From contig JAWZYU010000690.1 of the NCBI GenBank assembly GCA_038380435.1, forward strand, positions 21,148 to 85,147: a stretch of 64,000 bases of DNA, read 5' to 3'. Source of the DNA: Ryuthela nishihirai. Lineage: Eukaryota; Arthropoda; Arachnida; Araneae; Heptathelidae. Each line of letters opens with the position of its first letter. Positions within the stretch are counted from its first letter, which is position 1. A program made the translations under genes and the position numbers. Positions 24,535 through 37,439 of the stretch are shown here, in pieces. The notes beneath the pieces were generated by a model that saw only the letters and a list, made by a program, of their open reading frames with translations, was not told the origin of the DNA and ran no database searches.

Positions 24535-27500
24535 TGTGCTCTCGGGCACCTGTCGGGTGTTCCCGCCTCACGTCCCGGGGAAGTTTTTTTCTCCTGTGGT
24601 CTCGGGCACCTGTTACGTGTTCCCGCCTCCTGACCCGGGGGAGGTAGTTTTTTGTGCTCTCTGGCAACTGTCGGGTGTTCCCGCCTCATGTCCCGGGGGA
24701 GTTTTTTTCTCCTGTGGTCTCGGGCACCTGTTACGAGTTCTTGTCTCGTGACCCGGGGGAGGTAGTTTTTTCTGCTCTCGGGCAACTGTCGGGTGTTCCC
24801 GCCTCATGTCCCGGGGGAGTTTTTTCTTCCTGTGGTCTCGGGCCCCTGTTACGAGTTCCCGCCTCATGACCCGGGGAGGTAGTTTTTGTGCTCACGGGCA
24901 ACTGTCGGGTGTTCCCGCCTCATGTCTCGGGGGAGTTTTTTCTTCCTGAGGTCTCGGGGCCCCTGTTACGAGTTCCCGCCAAATGACACGGGGGAGGTAG
25001 TTTTTTTTGCTCTCGGGCATCTGTCGGGTGTTCCCGCCTCATGTCCCGGGGGAGTTTTTTCTTCCTGTGGTCTCGAGCCCCTCTTACGAGTTCCCGCCAA
25101 ATGAACCGGGGGAGTTAGTTTTTTGTGCTCTCGGGGACCTGTCGGGTGTTCCCGCCTCATGTCCCGGGGAGTTTTTTCTTCCTGTGGTCTCGGGCCCCTG
25201 TTAGGAGTTCCCGCCAAATGACCCGGGTGAGGTAATATTTTGTGCTCTCAGGCACCTGTCGGGTGTTCCCGCCTCATGTCCCGGGGGAGTTTTTTCTTCC
25301 TGTGGTCTCGAGTCCCTGTTACGAGTTCCCGCTCATGACCCGGGGGAGGTAGATTTTTGTGCTCTCGGGCAACTGTCGGGTGTTCTCGCCTGATGTCCCG
25401 GGGGAGTTTTTTTCTCCTGTGGTCTCGGGCACCTGTTACGAGTTCCCGCCTCGTGACCCGTGGGACGTAGTTTTTTGTGCTCTCGGGCACCTGTCGCTTG
25501 TTCCCGTCTCATGTCCCGGGGGAGTTTTTTCTCCTGGGGTCTCGGGCACCTGTTACGAGTTCCCGCCTCGTGATCCGGGGGAGGTAGTTTTTTGTGCTCT
25601 CGGACACCTGTCGGGTGTTCCCGCCTCATGTCCCGGGGGATTTTTTTCTTCCTGTGGTCTCGGGCCCCTGTTACGAATTCCCGCCAAATGACCCGGGGAG
25701 GTAGTTTTTTGTGCTCTCGGGCACCTGTCGGGTGATCCCGCCTCATGTCCCGGGGGATTTTTTTCTTCCTGTGGTCTCGGGCCCCTGTTACGAGTTCCCG
25801 CCAAATGACCCGGGGGAGGTAGTTTTTTGTGCTCTCGGGCACCTGTCGGGTGTTCCCGCTTCATGTCCCGGGGGAGTTTTTTCTTCCTATGGTCTCTGGC
25901 AGCTGTTACGATTTCCCGCCAAATGACCCGGGGAGGTAGTTTTTTGTGCTCTCGGGGACCTGTCGGGTGTTCCCGCCTCATGTCCCGGGGGAGTTTTTTC
26001 TTCCTGTGGTCTCGGGCCCCTGTTAGGAGTTCCCGCCATATGACCCGGGTGAGGTAATATTTTGTGCTCTCAGGCACCTGTCGGGTGTTCCCGCCTCATG
26101 TCCCGGGGGAGTTTTTTCTTCCTGTGGTCTCGAGTCCCTGTTACGAGTTCCCGCTCATGACCCGGGGGAGGTAGTTTTTTGTGCTCTCGGGCAACTGTCG
26201 GGTGTTCTCGCCTGATGTCCCGGGGGAGTTTTTTTCTCCTGTGGTCTCGGGTACCTGTTACGAGTTCCCGCCTCGTGACCCGGGGGACGTAGTTTTTTGT
26301 GCTCTCGGGCACCTGTCGCTTGTTCCCGTCTCATGTCCCGGGGGAGTTTTTTTCTCCTGGGGTCTCGGGCACCTGTTACGAGTTCCCGCCTCGTGACCCG
26401 GGGGAGGTAGTTTTTTGTGCTCTCGGACACCTGTCGGGTGTTCCCGCCTCACGTCCCGGGGAAGTTTTTTTCTCCTGTGGTCTCGGGCACCTGTTACGTG
26501 TTCCCGCCTCCTGACCCGGGGGAGGTAGTTTTTTGTGCTCTCTGGCAACTGTCGGGTGTTCCCGCCTCATGTCCCGGGGAATTTTTTCTCCTGTTCTCTC
26601 GGGCACCTGTTACGAGTTCCTGTCTCGTGACCCGGGGGAGGTAGTTTTTTGTGCTCTCGGGCAACTGTCGGGTGTTCCCGCCTCATGTCCCGGGGGAGTT
26701 TTTTCTTCCTGTGGTCTCGGGCCCCTGTTACGAGTTCCCGCCTCATGACCCGGGGAGGTAGTTTTTGTGCTCACGGGCAACTGTCGGGTGTTCCCGCCTC
26801 ATGTCTCTGGGGAGTTTTTTCTTCCTGTGGTCTCGGGGTCCCTGTTACGAGTTCCCGCCAAATGACACGGGGGAGGAAGTTTTTTTTGCTCTCGGGCATC
26901 TGTCGGGTGTTCCCGCCTCATGTTCCAGGGGGAGTTTTTTCTTCCTGTGGTCTCGAGCCCCTCTTACGAGTCCCCGCCAAATGAACCGGGGGAGTTAGTT
27001 TTTTGTGCTCTCGGGGACCTGTCGGGTGTTCCCGCCTCCCTGGGGGAGTTTTTTCTTCCTGTGGTCTCGGGCCCCTGTTAGGAGTTCCCGCCAAATGACC
27101 CGGGTGAGGTAATATTTTGTGCTCTCAGGCACCTGTCGGGTGTTCCCGCCTCATGTCCCGGGGGAGTTTTTTCTTCCTGTGGTCTCGAGTCCCTGTTACG
27201 AGTTCCCGCTCATGACCCGGGGGAGGTAGTTTTTTGTGCTCTCGGGCAACTGTCGGGTGTTCTCGCCTGATGTCCCGGGGGAGTTTTTTTCTCCTGTGGT
27301 CTCGGGCACCTGTTACGAGTTCCCGCCTCGTGACCCGGGGGACGTAGTTTTTTGTGCTCTCGGGCACCTGTCGCTTGTTCCCGTCTCATGTCCCGGGGGA
27401 GTTTTTTTCTCCTGGGGTCTCGGGCACCTGTTACGAGTTCCCGCCTCGTGACACGGGGGAGGTAGTTTTTTGTGCTCTCGGACACCTGTCGGGTGTTCCC

Positions 27501-28400
27501 GCCTCACGTCCCGGGGAAGTTTTTTTCTCCTGTGGTCTCGGGCACCTGTTACGTGTTCCCGCCTCCTGACCCGGGGGAGGTAGTTTTTTGTGCTCTCTGG
27601 CAACTGTCGGGTGTTCCCGCCTCATGTCCCGGGGGAGTTTTTTCTCCTGTTCTCTCGGGCACCTGTTACGAGTTCCTGTCTCGTGACCCGGGGGAGGTAG
27701 TTTTTTGTGCTCTCGGGCAACTGTCGGGTGTTCCCGCCTCATGTCCCGGGGGAGTTTTTTCTTCCTGTGGTCTCGGGCCCCTGTTACGAGTTCCCGCCTC
27801 ATGACCCGGGAGGGTAGTTTTTGTGCTCACGGGCAAACTGTCGGGTGTTCCCGCCTCATGTTGTCTAGGGGGGAGGATTTTATGGTCTCGGGGACCCTGT
27901 TACGAGTTCCCGCCAAATGACACGGGGGGAGGTAGTTTTTTTTTGCTCTCGGGCATCTTCAGAAGCATGTCGAGGGGGGAGGAGGGGTGATGTAACCGGG
28001 GAGTTTTTTCTTCCTGTGGTCTCGAGCCCCTCTTACGAGTCCCCGCCAAATGACCCGGGTGAGGTAATATTTTGTGCTCAGCACTGTCGGGTGTTCCCGC
28101 CTCATGTCCCGGGGGAGTTTTTTCTTCTGTGGTCTCGAGTCCCTGTTACGAGTTCCCGCTCATGACCCGGGGGAGGTAGTTTTTGTGCTTCGGGCAACTG
28201 TCGGGTGTTCTCGCCTGATGTCCCGGGGGAGTTTTTTTCTCCTGTCGTCTCGGGCACCTGTTAACGAGTTCCCGCTCGTGACCCGGGGGACGTAATTTTT
28301 TGTGCTCTCGGGCACCTGTCGCTTGTTCCCGTCTCATGTCCCGGGGAGTTTTTTTCTCCTGGGTCTCGGGCACCTGTTACGAGTTCCCGCCTCGTGACCC
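24535..28400 (+). repeat. Roughly 1.05-kb higher-order block in successive copies
   Basis: A segment of mixed type 1 and type 2 units recurs: rare marks around 24535-25490 are found again at 26425-27367 and, in part, from 27125 and 28070. The CTCAGGCACCTGTC unit followed by a truncated CCCGCTCATGACC half and a TTCTCGCCTGATGTCC half recurs at about 25245, 26070, 27120 and, degraded, 28077, so spacings are about 822, 1055 and 950. The extra type 2 units at about 25600-25900 match 28420-28720. Confidence 0.75.
27855..28005 (+). repeat. Scrambled satellite segment
   Basis: Two stretches break the 118-bp pattern: CATGTTGTCTAGGGGGGAGG at about 27857 and AGAAGCATGTCGAGGGGGGA at about 27960, followed by GGAGGGGTGATGTAACC. 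The matching part of the neighbouring copy near 26800-26930 is regular. Nearby one-base gains and losses (AAACTG near 27835, TTAACGAG near 28262) point to poor consensus or a patchy join. Confidence 0.7.
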
Positions 28401-31200
28401 GGGGGAGGGAGTTTTTTGTGCTCTCGGACACCTGTCGGGTGTTCCCGCCTCATGTCCCGGGGGATTTTTTTCTTCCTGTGGTCTCGGGCCCCTGTTACGA
28501 ATTCCCGCCAAATGACCCGGGGAGGTAGTTTTTTGTGCTCTCGGGCACCTGTCGGGTGTTCCCGCCTCATGTCCCGGGGGATTTTTTTCTTCCTGTGGTC
28601 TCTGGCCCCTGTTACGATTTCCCGCCAAATGACGCGGGGGAGGTAGTTTTTTGTGCTCTCGGGCACCTGTCGGGTGTTCCCGCCTCATGTCCCGGGGGAG
28701 TTTTTTCTTCCTGTGGTCTCGGGACCTGTTACGAGTTCCCGCCAAATGACCCGGGGGAGGTAGTTTTTTGTGCTCTCGGGCACCTGTCGGGTGTTCCCGC
28801 CTCATGTCCCGGGGAATTTTTTCTTCCTGTGGTCTCGGGCCCCTGTTACGAGTTCCCGCCAAATGACCCGGGGGAGGTAGTTTTTTTGTGCTCTCGGGCA
28901 CACTGTCGGGTGTTCCCGCCTCATGTCCCGGGGGAGTTTTTTCTTCCTGTGGTCTCGTGCCACTGTTACGAGTTCCCGCCAAATGACCCGGGGGAGATAG
29001 TTTTTTTTCCTCTCGGGCACCTGTCGGGTGTTCCCGCCTCATGTCCCGGGGGAGTTTTTTCTTCCTGTGGTCTCGGGCCCCTGTTACGAGTTCCCGCCAA
29101 ATGACCCGGGGGAGGTAGTTTTTGTGCTCTCGGGCACACTGTCGGGTGTTCCCGCCTCATGTCCCGGGGGAGTTTTTTCTTCCTGTGGTCTCCGGCCCCT
29201 GTTACGAGTTCCCACCAAATGACCCGGGTTAGGTAGTTTTTTGTGCTCTCGGGCACCTGTCGGGTGTTCCCGCCTCATGTCCCGGGGGAGTTTTTTCTTC
29301 CTGTGGTCTCGGGCCCCTGTTACGAGTTCCCGCCAAATGACCCGGGGAGGTAGTTTTTGTGCTCTCGGGCACCTGTCGGGTGTTCCCGCCTCATGTCCCG
29401 GGGGAGTTTTTTCTTCCTGTGGTCTCAGGCCTCTGTTTCGAGTTCCCGCCAAATGACCAGGGGGAGGTAGTTTTTGTGCTCTCGGCAACTGTCGGGTGTT
29501 CCCGCCTCATGTCCCGTTGGAGTTTTTTCTTCCTGTGGTCTCGGGCCCCTGATACGAGTTCCCGCCAAATGACCCGAGAAGGTAGTATTTTTTGTTTTCG
29601 GGCACCTGTCGTGTGTTCCCGCCTCATGTCCCGGGGGAGTTTTTTCTTCCTGTGGTCTCGGGCCCCTGTTACGAGTTCCCGCCTCATGACCCGGGGGAGG
29701 AAGTTTTTTGTGCTCTCGGGCAACTGTCGGGTGTTCCCGCCTCATGTCCCGGGGGAGTTATTTCTTCCTGTGGTCTCGGGACCCTGTTACGAGTTCCCGC
29801 CAAATGACCAGGGGGAGGTAGTTTTTTGTGCAATCGGGCACCTATCGGGTGTTCCCGCCTCATGTCCTGGGGGAGTTTATTCTTCCTGTGGTCTCGAGCC
29901 CCTGTTACGAGTTGCCGCCAAATGACCCAGGGGAGGTAGTTTTTTGTGCTCTCGGGCACCTGTCGGGTGTTCCCGCCTCATGTCCCGGGGGAGTTTTTTC
30001 TTCCTGTGGTCTCGGGCCCCTGTTATGAGTTCCCGCCATATGATCCGGGGGAGTTTTTTCTTCCTGTGTTCTCGGGCCCCTGTTACGAGTTCCCGCCAAA
30101 TGACCCGGGGGAGGAAGTTTTTTGTGCTCTCGGGCAACTGTCGGGTGTTCCCGCCTCATGTCCCGGGGGAGTTATTTCTTCCTGTGGTCTCGGGACCCTG
30201 TTACGAGTTCCCGCGTCATGACCCGGGGGAGGTAGTTTTTTGTGCTCTCGGGCACCTGTCGGGTGTTCCCGCCTCATGTCCCGGGGGAGTTTTTTCTTCC
30301 TGTGGTCTCCGGCCCCTGTTACGAGTTCCCACCAAATGACCCGGGTTAGGTAGTTTTTTGTGCTCTCGGGCACCTGTCGGGTGTTCCAGCCTCATGTCCC
30401 GGGGGAGTTTTTTCTTCCTGTGGTCTCGGGCCCCTGTTACGAGTTCCCGCCAAACGACCCGGGGAGGTAGTTTTTTGTGCTCTCGGGCACCTGTCGGGTG
30501 TTCCCGCCTCATGTCCCGGGGGAGTTTTTTCTTCCTGTGGTCTCGGGCCTCTGTTTCGAGTTCCTGCCAAATGACCCAGGGGAGGTAGTTTTTTGTGCTC
30601 TCGGGCAACTGTCGGGTGTTCCCACCTCATGTCCCGGGGGAATTTTTTCTTCCTGTGGTCTCGGGCCCCTGTTACGAGTTCCCGCCAAATGACCCGGGGG
30701 AGGTAGTTTTTTGTGCTCTCGGGCACCTGTCGGGTGTTCCCACCTCCTGTCCCGGGGGAGTTTTTTCTTCCTGTGGTCTCGTGCCACTGTTACGAGTTCC
30801 CGCCAAATGACCCGGGGTAGGTAGTTTTTTGTGCTCTCGGGCACGTGTCGGGTGTTCCCGCCTCTTGTCCCGGGGGAGTTTTTTCTTCCTGTCTTCTCGA
30901 GCCCCTGTTACGAGTTCCCGCCAAATGACCCGGTGGAGAAGTTTTTTGTGCTCTCGGGCACCTGTCGGGTGTTCCCGCCTCATGTCCCGGGGGAGTTTTT
31001 TGTTCCTGTGGTCTCGGGCCCCTGTTACGAGTTCCCGCCAAATGACCCCGTGGAGAAGTTTTTTGTGCTCTCGGGCACCTGTCGGGTGTTCCCGCCTCAT
31101 GTCGCGGGGGAGTTTTTTCTTCCTGTGGTCTCGGGCCCCTGTTACGAGTTCCCGCCAAATGACCCGGGAGAGGTAGTTTTGTGTGCTCTCGGGCACCTCT
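28400..31200 (+). repeat. Type 2 subfamily domain of the 118-bp satellite
   Basis: Units carry GCCAAATGACC (or GCCTCATGACC), TTCTTCCTGTGG and GGGCCCCTG almost throughout. A unit marked CCCACCAAATGACCCGGGTT at about 29211 recurs at 30328, and later at 32093, 34444, 36209 and 41969, showing repeated block duplication. One A/B chimera lies near 30028-30065. Confidence 0.8.
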
Positions 31201-34200
31201 CGGGTGTTCCCGCCTCATGTCCCGGGGGAGTTTTTTCTTCCTGTGGTCTCGGGCCCCTGTTACGAGTTCCCGCCTCATGACCCAAGGGAGGTAGTTTTTT
31301 GTGCTCTCGGACAACTGTCGGGTGTTCCCGCCTCATGTCCCGGGGGAGTTTTTTCTTCCTGTGGTCTCGCGCCCCTGTTACGAGTTCCCGCCTCATGACC
31401 CGGGGGAGGAAGTTTCTTGTGCTCTCGGGCAACTGTCGGGTGATCCCGCCTCATGTCCCGGGGGAGTTTTTTCTTCCTGTGGTCTCGGGACCCTGTTACG
31501 AGTTCCCGCCAAATGACCCGGGTGAGGTAGTTTTTCGTGCACTCGGGCACCTGTCGGGTGTTCCCGCCTCATGTCCCAGGGGGTTATTTCTTCCTCTGGT
31601 CTCGGGCCCCTGTTACGAGTTCCCGCGAAATGACCCGGGGGAGGTTTTTTTTGTGCTCACGGGCACCTATCGGGTGTTCCCGCCTCATGTCCCGGGGGAG
31701 TTTTTTCTTCCTGTGGTCTCGGGCCCCTGTTACGAGTTCCCGACAAACGACCCAGGGGAGGTAGTTTTTTGTGCTCTCGGGCACCTGTCGGGTGTTCCCG
31801 CCTCATGTCCTGGGGTAGTTTTTTCTTCCTGTGGTCTCGGGCCGCTGTTACGCGTTACCGCCAAATGACCCGGAAGAGGTAGTTTTTGTGCTCTCGGGCA
31901 ACTGTCGGGTGTTCCCGCCTCATGTCCCGGGGCAGTTTTTTCTTCCTGTGGTCTCGGCCCCCTGTTACGAGTTCCCGCCAAATGACCCGGGGGAGGTAGT
32001 TTTTTGTGCTTTCGGGCACCTGTCGGGTGTTCCCGCCTCATGTCCCGGGGGAGTTTTTTCTTCCTGTGGTCTCCGGCCCCTGTTACGAGTTCCCACCAAA
32101 TGACCCGGGTTAGGTAGTTTTTTGTGCTCTCGGGCACCTGTCGGGTGTTCCCGCCTCATGTCTCGGGGGAGTTTTTTCTTCCTGTGGTCTCGGGCCCCTG
32201 TTACGAGTTCCCGCCAAATGACCCGGGGAGGTAGTTTTTTCTGCTCTCGGGCACCTGTCGGGTGTTCCCGCCTCATGTCCCGGGTGAGTTTTTTCTTCCT
32301 GTGGTCTCGGGCCTCTGTTTCGAGTTCCCGCCAAATGACCCGGGGGAGATAGTTTTTTTTGCTCTCGGGCACCTGTCGGGTATTCCCGCCTCATGTCCCG
32401 GGGGAGTTTTTTCTTCCTGTGGTCTCGGGCCCCTGTTACGAGTTCCCGCCAAATGACCTGGGGAGGTAGTTTTTTGTGCTCTCGGGCACGTGTCGGGTGT
32501 TCCCGCCTCTTGTCTCGGGGGAGTTTTTTCTTCCTGTGGTCTCGGGCCCCTGTTACGAGTTCCCGCCAAATGACCCGGTGGAGATGTTTTTTGTGCTCTC
32601 GGGCACCTGTCGGGTGTTCCCGCCTCATGTCCCGGGGGAGTTTTTTGTTCCTGTGGTCTCGGGCCCCTGTTACGAGTTCCCGCCAAATGACCCCGTGGAG
32701 AAGTTTTTTGTGCTCTTGTGCACCTGTCGGGTGTTCCCGCCTCATGTCCCGGGGGAGTTTTTTCTTCCTGTGGTCTCGGGCCCCTGTTACGAGTTCCCGC
32801 AAAATGACCCGGGAGAGGTAGTTTTGTGTGCTCTCGGGCACCTCTCGGGTGTTCCCGCCTCATGTCCCGTGGGAGTTTTTTCTTCCTGTGGTCTCGGGAC
32901 CCTGTTACGAGTTCCCGCATCATGACCCGGGGGAGATAATTTTTTGTGCTCTCGGGCAACTGTCGGGTGTTCCCTCCTCATGTCCCGGGGGAGTTTTTTC
33001 TTCCTGTGGTCTCGGGCCCCTGTTACGAGTTCCCGCCAAATGACCCGGGGGAGGTAGTTTTTTGTGCTCTCGGCAACTGTCGGGTGTTCCCGCCTCATGT
33101 CCCGGGGGAGTTTTTTCTTCCTGTGGTCTCGGGCCCCTGATATGAGTTCCCGCGTCATGACCCGGGGGAGGTAGTTTTGTGTATTCTCGGGCACCTGTCG
33201 GGTGTTCCCGCCTCATGTCCTAGGGGAGTTTTTTCTTCCAGTGGTCTCGGGCCCCTGTTACGAGTTCCCGCCTCATGACCCGGGGTAGGTAGTTTTTTGT
33301 GCTCTCGGGCAACTGTCGGGTGTTCCCGCCTCATGTCCCGGGGGAGTTTCTTCTTCCTGTGGTCTCGGGCCCCTGTTACGAGTTCCCGCCTCATGACCCG
33401 GGGGAGGTAGTTTTTTGTGCTCTCGGGCAACTGTCGGGTGTTCCCGCCTCATGTCCCGTTGGAGTTTTTTCTTCCTGTGGTCTCGGGCCCCTGATACGAG
33501 TTCCCGCCAAATGACCCGGGAAGGTAGTATTTTTTGTTCTAGGGCACCTGTCGGGTGTTCCCGCCTCATGTCCCGGGGGAGTTTTTTCTTCCTGTGGTCT
33601 CGGGCCCCTGTTACGAGTTCCCGCCTCATGACCCAAGGGAGGTAGTTTTTTGTGCTCTCGGACAACTGTCGGGTGTTCCCCCCTCATGTCCCGGGGGAGT
33701 TTTTTCTTCCTGTGGTCTCGCGCCCCTGTTACGAGTTCCCGCCTCATGACCCGGGGGAGGAAGTTTCTTGTGCTCTCGGGCAACTGTCGGGTGATCCCGC
33801 CTCATGTCCCGGGGGAGTTTTTTCTTCCTGTGGTCTCGGGACCCTGTTACGAGTTCCCGCCAAATGACCCGGGTGAGGTAGTTTTTCGTGCACTCGGGCA
33901 CCTGTCGGGTGTTCCCGCCTCATGTCCCAGGGGGTTATTTCTTCCTCTGGTCTCGGGCCCCTGTTACGAGTTCCCGCGAAATGACCCGGGGGAGGTTTTT
34001 TTTGTGCTCACGGGCACCTATCGGGTGTTCCCGCCTCATGTCCCGGGGGAGTTTTTTCTTCCTGTGGTCTCGGGCCCCTGTTACGAGTTCCCGACAAACG
34101 ACCCAGGGGAGGTAGTTTTTTGTGCTCTCGGGCACCTGTCGGGTGTTCCCGCCTCATGTCCTGGGGTAGTTTTTTCTTCCTGTGGTCTCGGGCCGCTGTT

Positions 34201-35900
34201 ACGCGTTACCGCCAAATGACCCGGAAGAGGTAGTTTTTGTGCTCTCGGGCAACTGTCGGGTGTTCCCGCCTCATGTCCCGGGGCAGTTTTTTCTTCCTGT
34301 GGTCTCGGCCCCCTGTTACGAGTTCCCGCCAAATGACCCGGGGGAGGTAGTTTTTTGTGCTTTCGGGCACCTGTCGGGTGTTCCCGCCTCATGTCCCGGG
34401 GGAGTTTTTTCTTCCTGTGGTCTCCGGCCCCTGTTACGAGTTCCCACCAAATGACCCGGGTTAGGTAGTTTTTTGTGCTCTCGGGCACCTGTCGGGTGTT
34501 CCCGCCTCATGTCTCGGGGGAGTTTTTTCTTCCTGTGGTCTCGGGCCCCTGTTACGAGTTCCCGCCAAATGACCCGGGGAGGTAGTTTTTTCTGCTCTCG
34601 GGCACCTGTCGGGTGTTCCCGCCTCATGTCCCGGGTGAGTTTTTTCTTCCTGTGGTCTCGGGCCTCTGTTTCGAGTTCCCGCCAAATGACCCGGGGGAGA
34701 TAGTTTTTTTTGCTCTCGGGCACCTGTCGGGTATTCCCGCCTCATGTCCCGGGGGAGTTTTTTCTTCCTGTGGTCTCGGGCCCCTGTTACGAGTTCCCGC
34801 CAAATGACCTGGGGAGGTAGTTTTTTGTGCTCTCGGGCACGTGTCGGGTGTTCCCGCCTCTTGTCTCGGGGGAGTTTTTTCTTCCTGTGGTCTCGGGCCC
34901 CTGTTACGAGTTCCCGCCAAATGACCCGGTGGAGATGTTTTTTGTGCTCTCGGGCACCTGTCGGGTGTTCCCGCCTCATGTCCCGGGGGAGTTTTTTGTT
35001 CCTGTGGTCTCGGGCCCCTGTTACGAGTTCCCGCCAAATGACCCCGTGGAGAAGTTTTTTGTGCTCTTGTGCACCTGTCGGGTGTTCCCGCCTCATGTCC
35101 CGGGGGAGTTTTTTCTTCCTGTGGTCTCGGGCCCCTGTTACGAGTTCCCGCAAAATGACCCGGGAGAGGTAGTTTTGTGTGCTCTCGGGCACCTGTCGGG
35201 TGTTCCCGCCTCATGTCCCGTGGGAGTTTTTTCTTCCTGTGGTCTCGGGCCCCTGTTACGAGTTCCCGCCTCATGACCCGGGGGAGATAGTTTTTTGTGC
35301 TCTCGGGCAACTGTCGGGTGTTCCCTCCTCATGTTCCGGGGGAGTTTTTTCTTCCTGTGGTGTCGGGGCCCTGTTACGAGTTCCCGCCAAATGACCCGGG
35401 GGAGGTAGTTTTTTGTGCTCTCGGGCAACTGTCGGGTGTTCCCTCCTAATGTCCCGGGGGAGTTTTTTCTTCCTGTGGTGTCGGGCCCCTGTTACGAGTT
35501 CCCGCCTCATGACCCGGGGGAGATAGTTTTTTGTGCTCTCGGGCAACTGTCGGGTGTTCCCTCCTCATGTCCCGGGGGAGTTTTTTCTTCCTGTGGTGTC
35601 GGGCCCCTGTTACGAGTTCCCGCCAAATGACCCGGGGGAGGTAGTTTTTTGTGCTCTCGGCAACTGTCGGGTGTTCCCGCCTCATGTCCCGGGGGAGTTT
35701 CTTCTTCCTGTGGTCTCGGGCCCCTGTTACGAGTTCCCGCCTCATGACCCCGGGGAGGTAGATTTTTGTGCTCTCGGGCAACTGTCGGGTGTTCCCGCCT
35801 CATGTCCCGGGGGAGATTTTTCTTCCTGTGGTCTCGGGCCCCTGATACGAGTTCCCGCCAAATGACCCGGGAAGGTAGTATTTTTTGTTCTCGGGCACCT
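31200..35900 (+). repeat. Tandem 2,351-bp higher-order repeat, two copies
   Basis: 31200-33550 and 33551-35900 align at a constant offset of 2,351 bp, near 20 x 118. Rare shared marks include CTCGGACAACTGTCG (31306 and 33657), CCCAGGGGGTTATTTC (31575 and 33926), GACAAACGACCCAGGGG (31742 and 34093), CTGTTACGCGTTACCGCC (31846 and 34197) and GTGCTCTTGTGCACCTG (32710 and 35061). The first 1.8 kb is nearly identical; the last 0.5 kb is more diverged. Confidence 0.88.
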
Positions 35901-37439
35901 GTCGGGTGTTCCCGCCTCATGTCCCGTGGGAGTTTTTTCTTCCTGTGGTCTCGGGCCCCTGTTACGAGTTCCCGCGAAATGACCCGGGGGAGGTAGTTTT
36001 TTGTGCTCTCGGGCACCTGTCAGGTGTTCCCGCCTCATGTCCTGGGGTAGTTTTTTCTTCCTGTGGTCTCGGGCCCCTGTTACACGTTCCCGCCAAATGA
36101 CCCGGAGGAGGTAGTTTTTGTGCTCTCGGGCAACTGTCGGGTGTTCACGCCTCATGTCCCGGGGGAGTTTTTTCTTCCTGTGGTGTCCGGCCCCTGTTAC
36201 GAGATTCCCACCAAATGACCCGGGTTAGGTAGTTTTTTGTGCTCTCGGGCACCTGTCGAGTGTTCCCGCCTCATGTCCCGGGGGAGATTTTTCTTCCTGT
36301 GGACTCGGGCCCCTGTTACGAGTTCCCACCAAATGACACGGGGGAGGTAGTTTTTTGTGCTCTCGGGCAACTGTCGGGTGATCCCGCCTCATGTCCCGGG
36401 GGAGTTTTTTCTTCCTGTGGTCTCGGGCCTCTGTTACGAGTTCCCGCCAAATGACCCGGTGGAGTAGTTTTTTGTGCTCTCGGGCACCTGTCGGGTGTTC
36501 CCGCCTCATGTCCCGGGGAAGTTTTTTCTTCCTGTGATCTCGGGCCCCTGTTACGAGTTCCCCCAAATGACCGGGAGAGGTAGTTTTGTGTGCTCTCGGG
36601 CACCTGTCGGGTGTTCCCGCCTCATGTCCCGGGGGTGATTTTTCTTCCTGTGGTCTCGGGCCCCTGTTACGAATTCCCGCCTCATGACCCGGGGGAGGTA
36701 GTTTTTTTTGCTCTCGGGCACCTGTTGGGTGTACCCGCCTCATGTCCCGGGGGAGTTTTTTCTTCCTGTGGTCTCGGGCCTCTGTTACGAGTTCCCGCCA
36801 AATGACCCGGTGGAGTAGTTTTTTGTGCTCTCGGGCACCTGTTGGGTGTACCCGCCTCATGTCCCGGGGGAGTTTTTTCTTCCTTTGTTCTCGGGCCCCT
36901 GTTACGAGTTCCCGCCAAATGAACCAGGGGAGGTAGTTTTTTGTGCTCTCGGGCACCTGTCGGGTGTTCCCGCCTCATGTCCGGGGGGAGTTTTTTCTTC
37001 CTGTGGTCTCGGGCCTCTGTTACGAGTTCCCGCCAAATGACCCGGGATAGGTAGTTTTTTGTGCTCTCGGGCACCTGTCGGGTGTTCCCGCCTCATCTCC
37101 CGGGGGAGTTTTTTCTTCCTTTGGTCTCGGGTGCCTGTTACGAGTTCCCGCGAAATGACCCGGGAGAGGTAGTTTTTTGTGCTCTCGGGCACCTGTCGGG
37201 TGTTCTCGCCTCATGTCCCATGGGAGTTTTTTCTTCCTGTGGTCTCGGGCCCCTGTTACGAGTTCCCGCCTCATGACCCGGGGGAGGTAGCTTTTTGTGC
37301 TCACGGGCAACTGTCGGGTGTTCCCGCCTCATGTCCCGGGGGAGTTTTTTCTTCCCGTGGTCTCAGGCCCCTGTTACGAGTTCCCGCTCATGACCCGGAG
37401 GTAGTTTTTTGTGCTCTCGGGCAACTGTCGGGTGTTCTC

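Larger units (their letters stand above)
20281..24820 (+). repeat. Type 1 subfamily domain of the 118-bp satellite
   Basis: Units here are typically marked by CCTCGTGACC or CCTCCTGACC in half A, TTTCTCCTGTGG in half B and GGGCACCTG at the half boundary. The type 2 marks (CAAATGACC, TTCTTCCTGTGG, GGGCCCCTG) are essentially absent until about 24825. This is the domain next to the array boundary, and it is more heterogeneous than the domains to its right. Confidence 0.85.
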
